From: Crambe crambe
Lineage: Eukaryota > Porifera > Demospongiae > Poecilosclerida > Crambeidae
NCBI GenBank assembly: GCA_963924555.1
Contig: OZ004596.1
Location: 4,288,139 to 4,352,138 of the forward strand
Reading direction: 5' to 3'
Length of the DNA stretch: 64,000 nucleotides
Below the pieces are notes generated by a model that saw only the letters and a list, made by a program, of their open reading frames with translations, searched no databases and had not been told where the DNA came from. Below, piece by piece: positions 47,876 to 59,700 of this stretch; the first letter of the stretch is position 1; every line of letters starts with the position of its first letter. A program made the translations under genes and the position numbers.

Positions 47876-50472
47876 TTATTTATCATCTGAGCTCCTTTTC
47901 TCACCAGGAATCTCAGTATCATCCGAGTTCCTCTTTGCACCAGGAAGCTCGTTGAAAACATATGTATCATCATCATCTGAACAATTCTCCTTTAAGTTTA
48001 TCTCCTTTTCCAAGTCTTCTATGGATTTCATTTCTTCATAAATAGGGTCTTCATGGATGGGTTCTTCATAGACAGGACTTTCAAAGTCTATGTTATTGAA
48101 GTCAGAAGGAATATATGAGTTTGCAGCTTGGTCACTGGATATCGTTATCATTTCATTCCGGTCACATTTATTTCTAGTAAAATAAATTAGCAATAACTAT
48201 ATACAGCAGATTAAGAAAAGATGGTCCAGAGTATGCTCATTTGTATTAGGAAAGAATTATATTGTGTATAGAATAGATGTAGCTATTGCAAGATAATTGG
48301 TAAGTTCATGCATGTATCATGCACACACAAGCAAGATTTTCTTACAAGGGGTGGCTGTCTTCCATTTTCGAAATTTTTCTATTCTTGGATCTGGTACAAC
48401 AGCAACATAGGATTCCTATACACAGGATCACGAGTAGGAGCACTCCAGCTCCTCCTGCTGCAGCTCCAGCAATCACTGCAATGGAAGCTTCCACTGCTTG
48501 TTTAGTTGCCATCACAACATTAGGGGTGGTTGGATCGATGGGCATACACTCCATGCTGCCTATCTCTGATATTTCTACTTGGCAGTAGGAGCTAACTTGC
48601 TGTGACACTCCCCCCACTGATATCATCGGGTTGGTGTTCACCCATGTCTGTACCATCTCCCTCAGCTCTGTGGCCTCTGCTCCATCAGTATTGAGGAGAT
48701 TGGACTGGTAGATGACTTCTCTGTCATTACTGCCACAGAGAAGGTGAGTATGAGTGACATAGTCCAGAGAATAAGGACATTGGCAATCAGATAAGAGTCT
48801 TCGTACAATGGCAGAGGAAATATCTACAGACTTTTGCATACTGTTTCCAGCCTATTATTGAGAATAGATATAGCATGCAGACACATGCATACGTGGCCTT
48901 TACTTACTATATATTCAAAGCACGAGCCTTGCAGCTGGAGATGAATCTGGATGAAAATGCTTGATGGTACTGCATGGATGATGAAGGTATCCATCATTAC
49001 ATGCACTATATGCACTTGAGATATGACTCACAATGTAATGTCAGGATATCACTGTATCCACTCTCTCCTGCTCTGGTGCTGACTTGGATGGCCACACAGT
49101 ATTCCTCAGTGGCCAGCAACCCATCAATCACAGCCTCTGATTGAGTGTGGACACTCTCTGTTATGGTCATGAGTTGCATGTCTTCTTCATCTATGGTGGT
49201 GCATGTTCTATTTTGTGCTGGTTCGTAGGCTATCTGAAGAGAAGTGAGGATTCCTCTGGCTTCCTCCAGTGACAAAGGAATCCAGAACACTCTAGCTGAG
49301 GTGTCATTGGTGCGAATCACGTTGGATAGAGTAGGAATATCAGGGACTGTGAGGGTAAACCATCATAATCAGATGAATGCACTGTATGTCTGTACATACC
49401 TCCCTCCTCAGTGTAGAAAGTGTAACTAGCAGGCTCTCCTTCTCCTACCATCGTTGAAGCAGTTATGATAATCATATAGGGTACATGTGGAGCTGCAAAA
49501 AAAGTACATGTTATAGTTATAATTGCTATGCATGCTAAATACACACTCATCATGCATTTCTTACACAAGTTATCAGCAGTGACTGATCGAGTGTCAGTTG
49601 GAAGAGTGTTGAATTCAGTGATGGAATCATTGACTATATCATGAATTGTAATGGTGTAGTTTGTCAGCACTCCATTGGCCCTTGTTGGTGGATCCCATCG
49701 GATTACTATGCTCCTATTGGAGATCACATCCACCACAAGTCCAGTAGGCATGGATGGAGCTGTCAATAATCTATTTTCGCGTTATCTGTCATATATAATA
49801 TAGCTAGCTAGCTATATAGCTGAGAGTTAAATACCTGTTTCAGCAGTTCTGATTTCATCCACAGTGGACTTGGGTCCTTCTCCTACGCTTGTATTGGCGG
49901 ACACCTCTATGGTAACCAGCTGGTAGGGGAAGAGGTTTTCCAGGACAAATCTTCCTGTGAGGGATCTATCAACCACAATTATGGACGTTCCATTGTCAAA
50001 TGTAAAGTAGAAAGTGTAGACTGTAATGACTCCATTTGGTACCAGTGGAGGTGCAAAGTCAAAGGTAAGACTATAAGGATCATCATTCTCAATACTGATG
50101 TTTCGAGGAGGACTGCTTGGTTCTATATCCAGTGATGTAATAATCATAGAGTTAAGTTTTCATAGAATTGTGTTATACCTTCTTCCAGTGTCCTCTGAGC
50201 AGTGCATGAGTTAGGACTGGTTGCAGTGTCAGTTTGCACTGATACACAGCAGTTGTAAACCATATAAGGTCTCAGATTACGAAGCAGAACACGTCTCTCC
50301 TGGCTGGCTTGAACTGTCATAGTCAGACCAAAATCCCTGTCTGTTTCAGACCTGCAGTCTACAGTGTAGGAGAGTATGTTTCCATCACTGCTATCATTGA
50401 CAGGGGTCCCCCATAATACTATCGCAGTAGTGGATTCAAGGTCACTAAAAGTTACGTTTCGAGGTGAACCTA
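47876..50472 (-). other. R6 FN3 block, membrane-proximal module, TM and tail
   Basis: FN3-1 about 50180-50472, FN3-2 49834-50127, FN3-3 split over 49568-49760 and 49400-49492, FN3-4 49034-49348, linker about 48907-48973, module/TM 48346-48853, tail 47876-48173. The TM is of the [15 protein letters not shown] type with CCCC after it. Tail motifs are SPVYEEP and DPIYEEM; the latter is a YxxM motif of the kind bound by PI3K p85 SH2 domains. The third tyrosine of the class is Phe here (VFNEL). The tail has an acidic run, DDDD. Confidence 0.8.
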
Positions 50473-53261
50473 AAATGATCATGGTTTGTATTACAAGACA
50501 TACAAAATATATTAATTACAGCGAAGTTGCTACCAAGACAGTTCATCAAATTTGATGTTAGTGTGTAGCCAAGATCACAACTGCAAATGAAGGAGCCATT
50601 AGTGTTCTCACAGAAATGTTCACAGATATTCTCATCACACTCGTTAACATCTGAATGGAAAAAAAATCTTATCATAGTATGTAGCTACTGCAATTTGGTT
50701 AACTACCTGCACAAGTTTCTTCGTCATCATTTAAGACATATCCAGTGCTACAGGCACATTCGTAGGTCCCATATGTGTTCACACAAATGTCATCACAGGT
50801 ATCCAAATCCATCTGACACTCATCAATGTCTAGAAGGAGTATATTTTATGGCCTGTGAGACACATTATTGCAACATGGTTATGCATACCATCGCAACGGT
50901 ATCCATCAGGATTGAGCACCACTGAAATGTTTGGATTGCAGCTGCAAGTGTAGGAGCCAACAGTGTTATTGCACAAATGGTCACACTGGTTCATCCCTTC
51001 ACATTCATTAACATCTGAAAGTATACATAGTCATTGTGCCATTATCATGGTTACTGCATTCCTGTAATACTTATGGCTACATGTACCTCTGCAGGATGCT
51101 CCATCTGCATTGAGAGTGTATCCTGGATTGCAGTCACAGCGCCATGACCCAGGAGTGTTCACACACACTTCCAAGCATGTGGTGTTCCCTATGCGTCCAC
51201 TCGAACACTCATTCACATCTATAAGAATTAATCATTGAGCATTATGTCTAGCCAAACCAAAAGCATCACCAGTATACGATTTATTATATTTTGCATGCAC
51301 CGATTTGACTGAATCAATGATTTCACACTCTTGATTTACATACCATCACATCTGAATCCATCACTATTGAGGGTGTAACCATCACCACAGCTGCATGTGT
51401 AGGAACCAACATTGTTATGACAAGTCTGATCACACTCATCAACTCCAGTAGCACACTCATCAACATCTATGTATTAAGGTCAGCATTAATCACTATAACG
51501 ATAACTACATTGCACATAATTGTTACCTGTTGCACAAGTACTCCCAGTCCATCCTGCTTGGCAAGAGCATCTATTAGGAGAAATGCAACTACCTCCATTT
51601 GCGCAAGCAGGACTACACACAGCTGAAGTGTGTAGATAAATATAACATCTAGGTGCTCTAAGGATCAGTGCATAAGCTTTTACCTGTTGCACAAGTACCT
51701 CCAGTCCATCCTGCTCGGCAAGAGCATCTGTTAGGAGAAATGCAAGTACCTCCATTTGCACAACCAGGACTACACAGAGCTGAAGAGCATATATAAGGGT
51801 CAGTATATACAGTGCAATATATGGGCAAGAGCATCTGTTAGGAGCTGTGCAAACACCTCCATTTGCGCAAGCAGGACTACACACAGCTATGTGTACCAAC
51901 AAATAAATAATGTGATCATCTAGCCCTAGCCCTAGCCCTAGCCCTTGCCCTATAGCCCTGTGATCATAGTTGATTTATATTCACTTGATTATTATAAGGT
52001 TACAAATTCCTGACAAAATTGTGTGCTGCAGGTGGTTTTAGCTATAAGGCTCTATTTCATATCAGTCAAAACAAAATTTTCTACTTCTATGAATGGCACT
52101 TAAAGGAGTGCACACCCCAGATGGCTCAGGGGAGATATGGTTGGACAATATGCACTGCATTGGAAATGAAACTAAGCTCATGATGTGTGCTGCCCAACTA
52201 AAAGGAATACACAAGTGTGATCATGGCGAGGATGCCGGAATCCTAGATTTGGGCTATATCTTCTAATTAGCTATGTATGATTAATAGCATGCTCTCATGG
52301 CGATATTATTGTTCAAGAAGAAAACAGTATCCTTGGTCAAGTTGTAATCTGCTTCAATAGTGTATGGAGAACAGTATGTGCTAATAATAGTTGGGATGAT
52401 GCTGATGCTGCAGTTGCTTGCAGACAACTAGGACATTCTGCAGCAGAAGCTAAAGCAGTTGCAATGGCATCAACCATGATTTCTGGCTGAATGTTCAGTG
52501 CCATGGAGGTGAAGCAAGATTAATCAACTGTATCTCAATTGAAACTGTGTCCCAGAGGTTTAAGTGTCAAGATGTATGTTGGAATTAGCTGTATCCCCAG
52601 ATCCAGTAAGTAAATTTAACTGAAGCAGCTTGGACTATAACAGGTATAGCTAGCTAGCTAGCTAAATTAAATGCAGCTCAATCTTCAGTTTCACTTCATA
52701 TCAACAGTATACATGCAAATGGAATGCAAATAGCTATTATGATAACATACGAAGACATCTTGAGCCAGATTGTCTGTAGCCAGTGCAGCAAGCAAATTGT
52801 CTGGAATAGGCTGCACTATAGGTTCTCCGTGAAATACTACGATATAGTGTCCTGCAGTACAAAATTAATTTCATAGCTGTAAACTATATAGTTTTTAGAG
52901 TGACTTTTAATGATAGCTATATATATGCTTTGCATGCACGTGTTTTACCTTCTGCACCGACGCCAACCAAATACACCACAGTTATATTGGTCAGTGTATC
53001 CTTGTCGTGAGTAGGCTGCTAAAGGTACTTGTCTTGAACTTGATCTGTAGCAAACTCTGCATGCGTGAGGGAGACAAGAAATATAATCAATTCTGTGGGG
53101 CTTGCCTATAGAATTAGCCCTGTGCTGCCAGTCTCCTGCAGTTCTTGCAAAATTATTATAGAAAAAAAGATCATGTTGTTCACTTACCCAGTCTGAGCAT
53201 AGCAGTGATACACTGCCACAGTTAAAATAATAGCAACGATTAATTGAACTACTCCACACAT
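47876..53261 (-). CDS. R6: shortened receptor, EMI-EGF(2-3)-cbEGF(5)-FN3(4)-TM
   Basis: Sixth copy, internally deleted. Exon 1 is 53188-53261 (ATG 53259-53261, MCGVVQ type, ending YAQTG). EMI exons are about 52950-53057 and 52750-52853. Instead of one EGF exon there are two full copies (51682-51780 and 51527-51625, both CSPxCANGG type) and a truncated third (51825-51888). Only the five membrane-proximal cbEGFs remain. FN3 block, module, TM and tail are complete. No stop is seen in retained exons and phases stay 1-1, so a shorter receptor could be made. An antisense SRCR fragment sits in the long intron 51890-52750. Confidence 0.78.
50534..51471 (-). repeat. R6 cbEGF array, 5 exons
   Basis: Low ends near 50534, 50707, 50890, 51087 and 51344, corresponding to the five most membrane-proximal repeats of R5 and R7 (NENICEHFC-type [46 protein letters not shown]). 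The ten preceding repeats are missing. The intron after 51471 begins like the R7 intron after its matching repeat (57718) and ends like the R7 intron before the EGF exon (tacattgcac near 51507 and 59975), placing the deletion joint near 51495-51505. Confidence 0.85.
51527..51888 (-). repeat. Tandem EGF exons in R6, last copy truncated
   Basis: Three copies of the CSPxCxNGG EGF exon, where all other receptors have one. Copies at 51527-51625 ([11 protein letters not shown]) and 51682-51780 ([11 protein letters not shown]) are full, with acceptor and donor. The copy at 51825-51888 has the acceptor and [11 protein letters not shown] but breaks off after NRCSC into non-homologous sequence, without GWTG and without a phase-1 donor, so it is probably a dead exon. 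Confidence 0.8.
51922..51958. repeat. (CCCTAG)n short tandem repeat
   Basis: About four to six copies of CCCTAG, decaying to CCCTTG and CCCTATAG, in the R6 intron next to the truncated EGF exon. Not the canonical telomeric hexamer. Confidence 0.85.
52103..52620 (+). pseudogene. Antisense SRCR-domain gene fragment in an R6 intron
   Basis: The plus strand has the second half of one SRCR domain (52121-52245: [25 protein letters not shown]) and then most of another (52296-52590: [26 protein letters not shown]). In the second, the frame changes near 52487 and continues in another frame as [15 protein letters not shown]. Stops and the frameshift show it is non-functional. The R5 intron lacks this sequence between ctacttctatg and aaatggaatgcaaatagct, so it is an insertion of about 600 bp into R6. 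SRCR proteins are usually secreted or membrane scavenger-type receptors. Confidence 0.75.
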
Positions 53262-54116
53262 CTTTAGAATGATGTTAGGCTATGCAGTTCAGTGCAACCA
53301 ATAGACCGTTATATATGCATGGTCTGGGGTATATTTAGCAAATGTGTTCCAATTCACTAGTTCATGTATTCATGAAATTAAACCTCCCACTTATTATTCA
53401 CTGGTGTATAGTTACCAGCAATAATAGTAGTTCATTAGGCATTCCTTTAAATAATGATGCATGCTCACTTAAGTAGCATTGTTGATTCTTGTGCAACAAT
53501 ATAGTTAGCCATGGTATGTCAATAATAATATAGCTAGCTACCCCATGCTGGTGTGAGACAATAGTTGGCCATAGTATGTCAATAGTGCCCAGCCATGTTG
53601 GGGTGTGTGGTCTGGATTTGAAATCAATGCATCTCATTATGAGAGAAACAATGACACAGACACTTAAAAAAGGAGTGCTGTCGCTATTGCCAGGTGTTGT
53701 TGAGATAGGGTTGCCAATCACAGCAGCTGCAGCAAACTGCAGAGCATAGGGAGTGAAATAGTTGACTCACAGTTCACTAGCTAATCTCAAGAGAATAACA
53801 AAATTGGAACAGTATCAATGGTTATAGTCTAAACAATTTCTGGTAGCTTGAAACTCCACAACATTAACCTAAATACGTAATACAGTTAGCTAATGTTATC
53901 ATGTTCCCCCCCCCCCCCCCCCCCCCCCCCCCCAGGGGATGTTTTCTTCCTTTCTCCTGCCCCTCCCCCTCCCCTATACTGTAAAAATTAAAATTAATTG
54001 CCACAGAATCTGATGTGTTAATAGCTATAGAACTATACAACTTAATATGCTGTACGTACAACTATAGGTGTGTAGCTAATCTGTTTCAGGTACAAACATG
54101 TCCACTGTGCATGTGA
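53262..54116. other. Intergenic R6-R7 with long C tract
   Basis: No gene seen. 53310-53530 duplicates the sequence upstream of R5. A run of 28 C occurs at 53906-53933, where the homologous position between R5 and R6 (47675) has only six. It lies just downstream of the R7 stop. Confidence 0.6.
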
Positions 54117-56720
54117 TTATTTATCATCTGAGCTCCTTTTCTCACCAGGAAGCTCAGTATCATCCGAGTTCCTTTTTGCACCAGGAAGCTCGTTATAGAC
54201 ATATGTATCATCATCTGAAAAGTTTATCTCCTTCTCCTTTTCCAATTTTATCTCCTTTTCCAAGTCTTCTTTGGATTTCATTTCTTCATAAATAGGGTCT
54301 TCATGGATGAGATCATCATAGACAGGATTATCAAAGTCCATGTTACTGAAGTTGGTAGGAATATACGAGTTTGCAGCTTGGTGACTGGATATTGTTATCA
54401 TTTCATTCTGGTCACATTTATTTCTAGTAAAATAAATTAGCAATAACTACAGCAGATTAAGAAAAGATGGAGCTCCAGAGTAAGCTTATTCGTATTAGGA
54501 ATGATTTTGATGAGAATTATATTTGTGTATACATGTAACTAGTTCTTGCAAGAACATACAGCAGGGTAAGGGTAAGTTCATGCATGTATCATGCACACAC
54601 AAGCAAGATTTTCTTACAAGGGGTGGCTGTCTTCCATTTTCAAAATCTTTCTCTTCTTGGATTTGGTACAACAGCAGCACAGGATTCCAATACACAGGAT
54701 CATGAGTAGGAGCACTCCAGCTCCTCCTGCTGCAGCTCCAGCAATCACTGCTATGGAAACTTCCACTGCTTGTTTAGTTGCCATCACAACAGTAGGGGTG
54801 GTTGGATTGATGGCCATACACTCCATGCTGCCTATCTCTGATACTTCTACTTGACAGTAGGAGCTAACTTGCTGTGACACTCCCCCTACTGATATCGTAG
54901 GGTTGGTGTTCACCCATGTCTGTACCATTTCCCTCAGCTCTGTGGCCTCTGCTCCATCAGTATTGAGGAGGTTGGACTGGTAGATGACTTCTCTGTCATT
55001 ACTGCCACAGAGAAGGCGAGAATGAGTGACATAGTCCAGAGAATAAGGACATTGGCAATCGGATAAGAGTCTTCGTACAATGGCAGAGGAAATATCTACA
55101 GACTTTTGCATACTGTTTCCAGCCTATTATTGAGAATACATTTAGCAGCAGACACATGCATACGTGGCCTTTACTTACTATATATTCAAAGCACGAGCCT
55201 TGCAGCTGGAGACGAATCTGGACGAAAATGCTTGACGGTACTGCATGGAGGATGAAGGTATCCATACTATACTATGCACTTGAGATACTCACAATGTAAT
55301 GTCAGGAGATCACTGTATCCACTCTCTCCTGCTCTGGTGCTGACTTGGATGGCCACACAGTATTCCTCAGTGGCCAGCAACCCATCAATCACAGCCTCCG
55401 ATTGAGTGTGGACACTCTCTGTTATTGTCATGAGTTGCATGTCTTCTTCATCTATGTCGGTGCATGTTCCATTTCGTGCTAGTTCGTAGGCTATCTGGAG
55501 AGAGGTGAGGACTCCTCTGGCATCCTCCAGTGACAAAGGAATCCAGAACACTCTAGCTGAGGTGTCATTGGTGCGAATCACATTTGATAGAGTGGGAATA
55601 TTAGGGACTGTGAGGATAAATCATCATAATCAGATGAATGCACTGTATGCCTATACATACGTACCTCCCTCTTCAGTGTAGAAAGTGTAACTGGCAGGCT
55701 CTCCTTCTCCTGGCATAGTTGAAGCAGTTATGATAATCATATAGGGTACATGTGGAGCTGCAAAAAAAGTACATGTTATAGTTATAATTGCTATGCATGA
55801 TAGATACACACTCGTCATGCATTTCTTACACAAGTTGTCAGCAGTGACTGATCGAGCGTCAGTTGGAAGAGTGTTGAATTCAGTGATGGAATCATTGACT
55901 ATATCATGAATTATAATGGTGTAGTTTGTCAGCACTCCATTGGCCCTTGTCGGTGGGTCCCATCGGATTACTATGCTGCTATTGGAGATCACATCAACCA
56001 CAAGTCCAGTAGGCATGGATGGAGCTGTCAGTAATACATATATTGATTTCAATGAACATATTATATAGCTATGAGTTAAGTACCTGTTTCAGCAGTTCTG
56101 ATTTCATCCACATCAGACTTGGGACCTTCTCCTACACTTGTATTGGCGGACACCTCTATGGTAACCAGCTGGTAGGGGAAGAGGTTTTCCAGGACAAATC
56201 TTCCTGTGAGGGATCTATCAACCACAATTATTGATGTTCCATTGTCAAATGTGAAGTAGAAAGTGTAGGCTGTAATGACTCCATTTGGTACCAGTGGAGG
56301 TGCCAAGTCAATGGTAAGACTATAAGGATCGTCATTCTCAATGCTGACGTTACGAGGAGGACTATTTGGTTCTACATCCAGTGATACATCATAAAGTTAA
56401 GTAGATTTTGTAGAATTGTGTTATACCTTCTTCCAGTGTCCTCTGAGCAGCACATGAGTTAGGGCTGATTGCAGTGTCAGTTCGCACTGACACACAGCAG
56501 TTGTAAACCATGTAAGGTCTCAGATTGCGAAGCAGAACACGTCTCTCCTGGCTAGCTTGTACTGTCATTGTCAGACCAAAATCCCTGTCTGTTTCAGAGC
56601 TGCAGTCTACAGTGTAGGAGAGTATGTTTCCATCACTGCTATCATTGACAGGGGTCCCCCATAATACTATCACAGTAGTGGATTCAAGGTCACCAAAGGT
56701 TATGTCTTGAGGTGAACCTA
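54117..56720 (-). other. R7 FN3 block, membrane-proximal module, TM and tail
   Basis: FN3-1 about 56427-56718, FN3-2 56085-56373, FN3-3 split over 55830-56026 and 55667-55759, FN3-4 55292-55605, linker about 55184-55245, module/TM 54618-55125, tail 54117-54423. Tail motifs are NPVYDDL, DPIYEEM and VYNEL. YDDL and YEEM are separated by six residues, the spacing of an ITAM, with Met at the last position. A Lys/Glu-rich insertion (KLEKEKEI) lengthens this tail relative to R6. Confidence 0.8.
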
Positions 56721-59700
56721 AAATGATCATGGTTTGTATTATAAGACATATACGATATATTAATTACAGAGTTGCTACCAAGACAGTTCATCAAATTTGA
56801 TGTTAGTACGTAGCCAAGATCACAACTGCAAATGTAGGAGCCATTAGTGTTCTCACAGAAATGTTCACAGATATTCTCGTCACACTCGTTAACATCTGAA
56901 CGGAAAACAAAGTCTTACCATAATATGTAGCTACTGGAATAGGGTTAGCTAACTGATGTATTACCTGCACAAGTTTCTTCGTCATCATTTAAATCATATC
57001 CAGTGCTGCAGGCACATTCATAGGTACCATATGTGTTCACACAAATGTCATCACAGGTATCCAAATCAATCTGACACTCATCAATGTCTAGAAGGAGTAT
57101 AGTATATTTTATTGCCCGATAGACACATTTTGTGACATGGCTATGCATACCATCACAACGGTATCCATCAGGATTGAGCACCACTGAAATATTTGGGTTG
57201 CAGCTGCAAGTGTAGGAGCCGACAGTGTTATTGCACAGATGGTCGCACTGGTTCATCCCTTCGCATTCATTAACATCTGAAAGAGTAACATATGTATACA
57301 TAGTCATTGTGCCATCGTCATGGTTACTGCATTCCTGTAATACTTATGGCTACATTATAATATATACCCCTGCAGGATGCTCCATCTGCATTGAGAGTGT
57401 ATCCTGGATTGCAGTCACATTGCCATGACCCTGGAGTGTTCACACACACTTCCAAGCATGTGGTGTTCCCTATGCGTCCACTCAAACACTCATTCACATC
57501 TATAAGAACCAAAATACAACATCATAAGTATACAAGATTTTATATTTTGCATGTCTGAATCAATTATTTCACACTCATGCATGATTTTATACCATCACAT
57601 CTGAATCCATCACTATTGAGGGTGTAACCATCACCACAGCTGCATGTGTAGGAACCAACATTGTTATGACAGGTCTGATCACACTCATCAACTCCAGTAG
57701 CACACTCATCAACATCTATGCATTAAGGTCCTCCGTGTACAGCATTAATTAATCACTTGGCCTGGTCTAAAATTCACCTCTACATGTTCTTTGATCACCA
57801 TTGAGGGTATATCCAGTGCGACAAGCACAGTGGAATGATCCAACAGTGTTGTTACAAACCATTTCACACCCATGTTGAGCACCTCCACACTCATTCACAT
57901 CTGCATATCAATCATTGAATTCATGTATACAAAACTACCAAGTTATCTCATACCATCACACGTGTAGCCATTTTCATCAATGATGAATCCAGGACGACAA
58001 CTACAAGTGTAATTTCCTTCCGTGTTGTGGCAATTGTGAGTACACAGAGCAGTGCCTTCTGCACACTCATTGATATCTGTATGTGTAATAGATTGCCTTG
58101 TTCATAGTAATATCTGTAGCAACTTGGTAGTATATCACCCGTGCATGTGAAGGTATCACTGTTCAATCTGAATCCTGGTCTACATGAGCAACGATATCCA
58201 CCAGGTAAGTTCATGCACATGTGGGAACATCGAGCAGTCCCAGTGGTGCATTCATCTTCATCTATATATGATGGCAAGAAATTACAGTTGGTCTAGCCCC
58301 AATAAACAAGATAGCTACTCTGAGAATTCAAAATTAAGCTTCAGGGAATTGATATTCATCTCAAAGTGATTTCTTTTGCCTCTGATAAGAGGGCAACCTC
58401 TTCATGATGTATAAATATTTATATTATTATAGTTTCACTGCATTCTACACTTTGCAAACAAAACTATCACGTACACATGCAACTTACCATCACAGCCTCT
58501 TCCATCACGATTCAACACATACCCATTATTGCAGCTGCAAGTGTAGGAACCAACTGTGTTGTGGCATATTTGAGCACAACCATGTGTTCTGGCCGCACAT
58601 TCATTGTGATCTGAGTATTAATTTTATCATAGGCATTAGCTATATTATTATTCATATTGGATTGTATACCCGAGCAAGTGGCTCCATCTGTATTGAGGAC
58701 ATAGCCTGATCTACAGCTACAGACGAAGGATCCTGGAGTGTTTGTACAAACTTGCTGGCAATTATTAGTTGAAGAACTGACACATTCATCGTTATCTGTT
58801 TCAGTTATTATTAGCTATAGACAGTCTTTTATCTACATAGCAAATTTCTATTGGCATACCATTACAAGTGCGCCCATTACGATCAAGAGTATATCCTGTG
58901 CGGCAACTACATTCAAAGGAGCCATCAGTGTTTTGGCAATTGTGGTCACACGAGCTGGCATTCAAACACTCATTAACATCTATATATAATAGTAAAAAAT
59001 GCTGATGATGAATAAGCAATCTCCTCTTTAATACAGCTACATCCTCTCCATGCTGCTGCTCACCTGAGCAACCTCTCTGATCAGAGTCAAGACTATAACC
59101 AGCATTGCAGCCACATGAGTAAGATCCTGCCCGATTGATGCATCTCTGCTCACAACCGCCATTGTTGGTGCTACACTCATTGATATCTATCAACCATAAG
59201 CATCTAATTAGTTATATTGCTGTAAATGATTGCATAGCTATAGGTATGACTGATTTACCTGTGCAAGTGCGACCATTACTGTCAAGGGTGTAGCCTGAGT
59301 TGCAACTACATGTATATGATCCAACTGTATTGTGACAATTCTGTTGGCAGTCATTGGTGCTAGATGCTGCACATTCATCGATATCTGCATTATTAATGCG
59401 TAAGCTATACTTGTGTTACAAAGAGGTGACACTGTAGCTAATAACCATTGCAAGTAAATCCATCTGAGTTCAGGGAGTATCCTGCTCGACAGCTGCATGT
59501 GTAAGAGCCTGGAGTGTCATGGCAGGTCTGTGTACATCGATCAGTACCCAACATACATTCATCATTATCTATATATGCACGATAATAAATATTGGGTAAA
59601 AATGTACAAAAAATATCATTCTTACGTACTGATGCAACTCCTTCCATTAGTAGATAAAGTATAACCAGTGCCACAAGAACATCTATACAATCCAGGAGTA

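Noticed and set aside
51922-51958. Interstitial telomere repeat
   Set aside because: The unit is CCCTAG, not the animal telomeric CCCTAA, and only a few copies are present.
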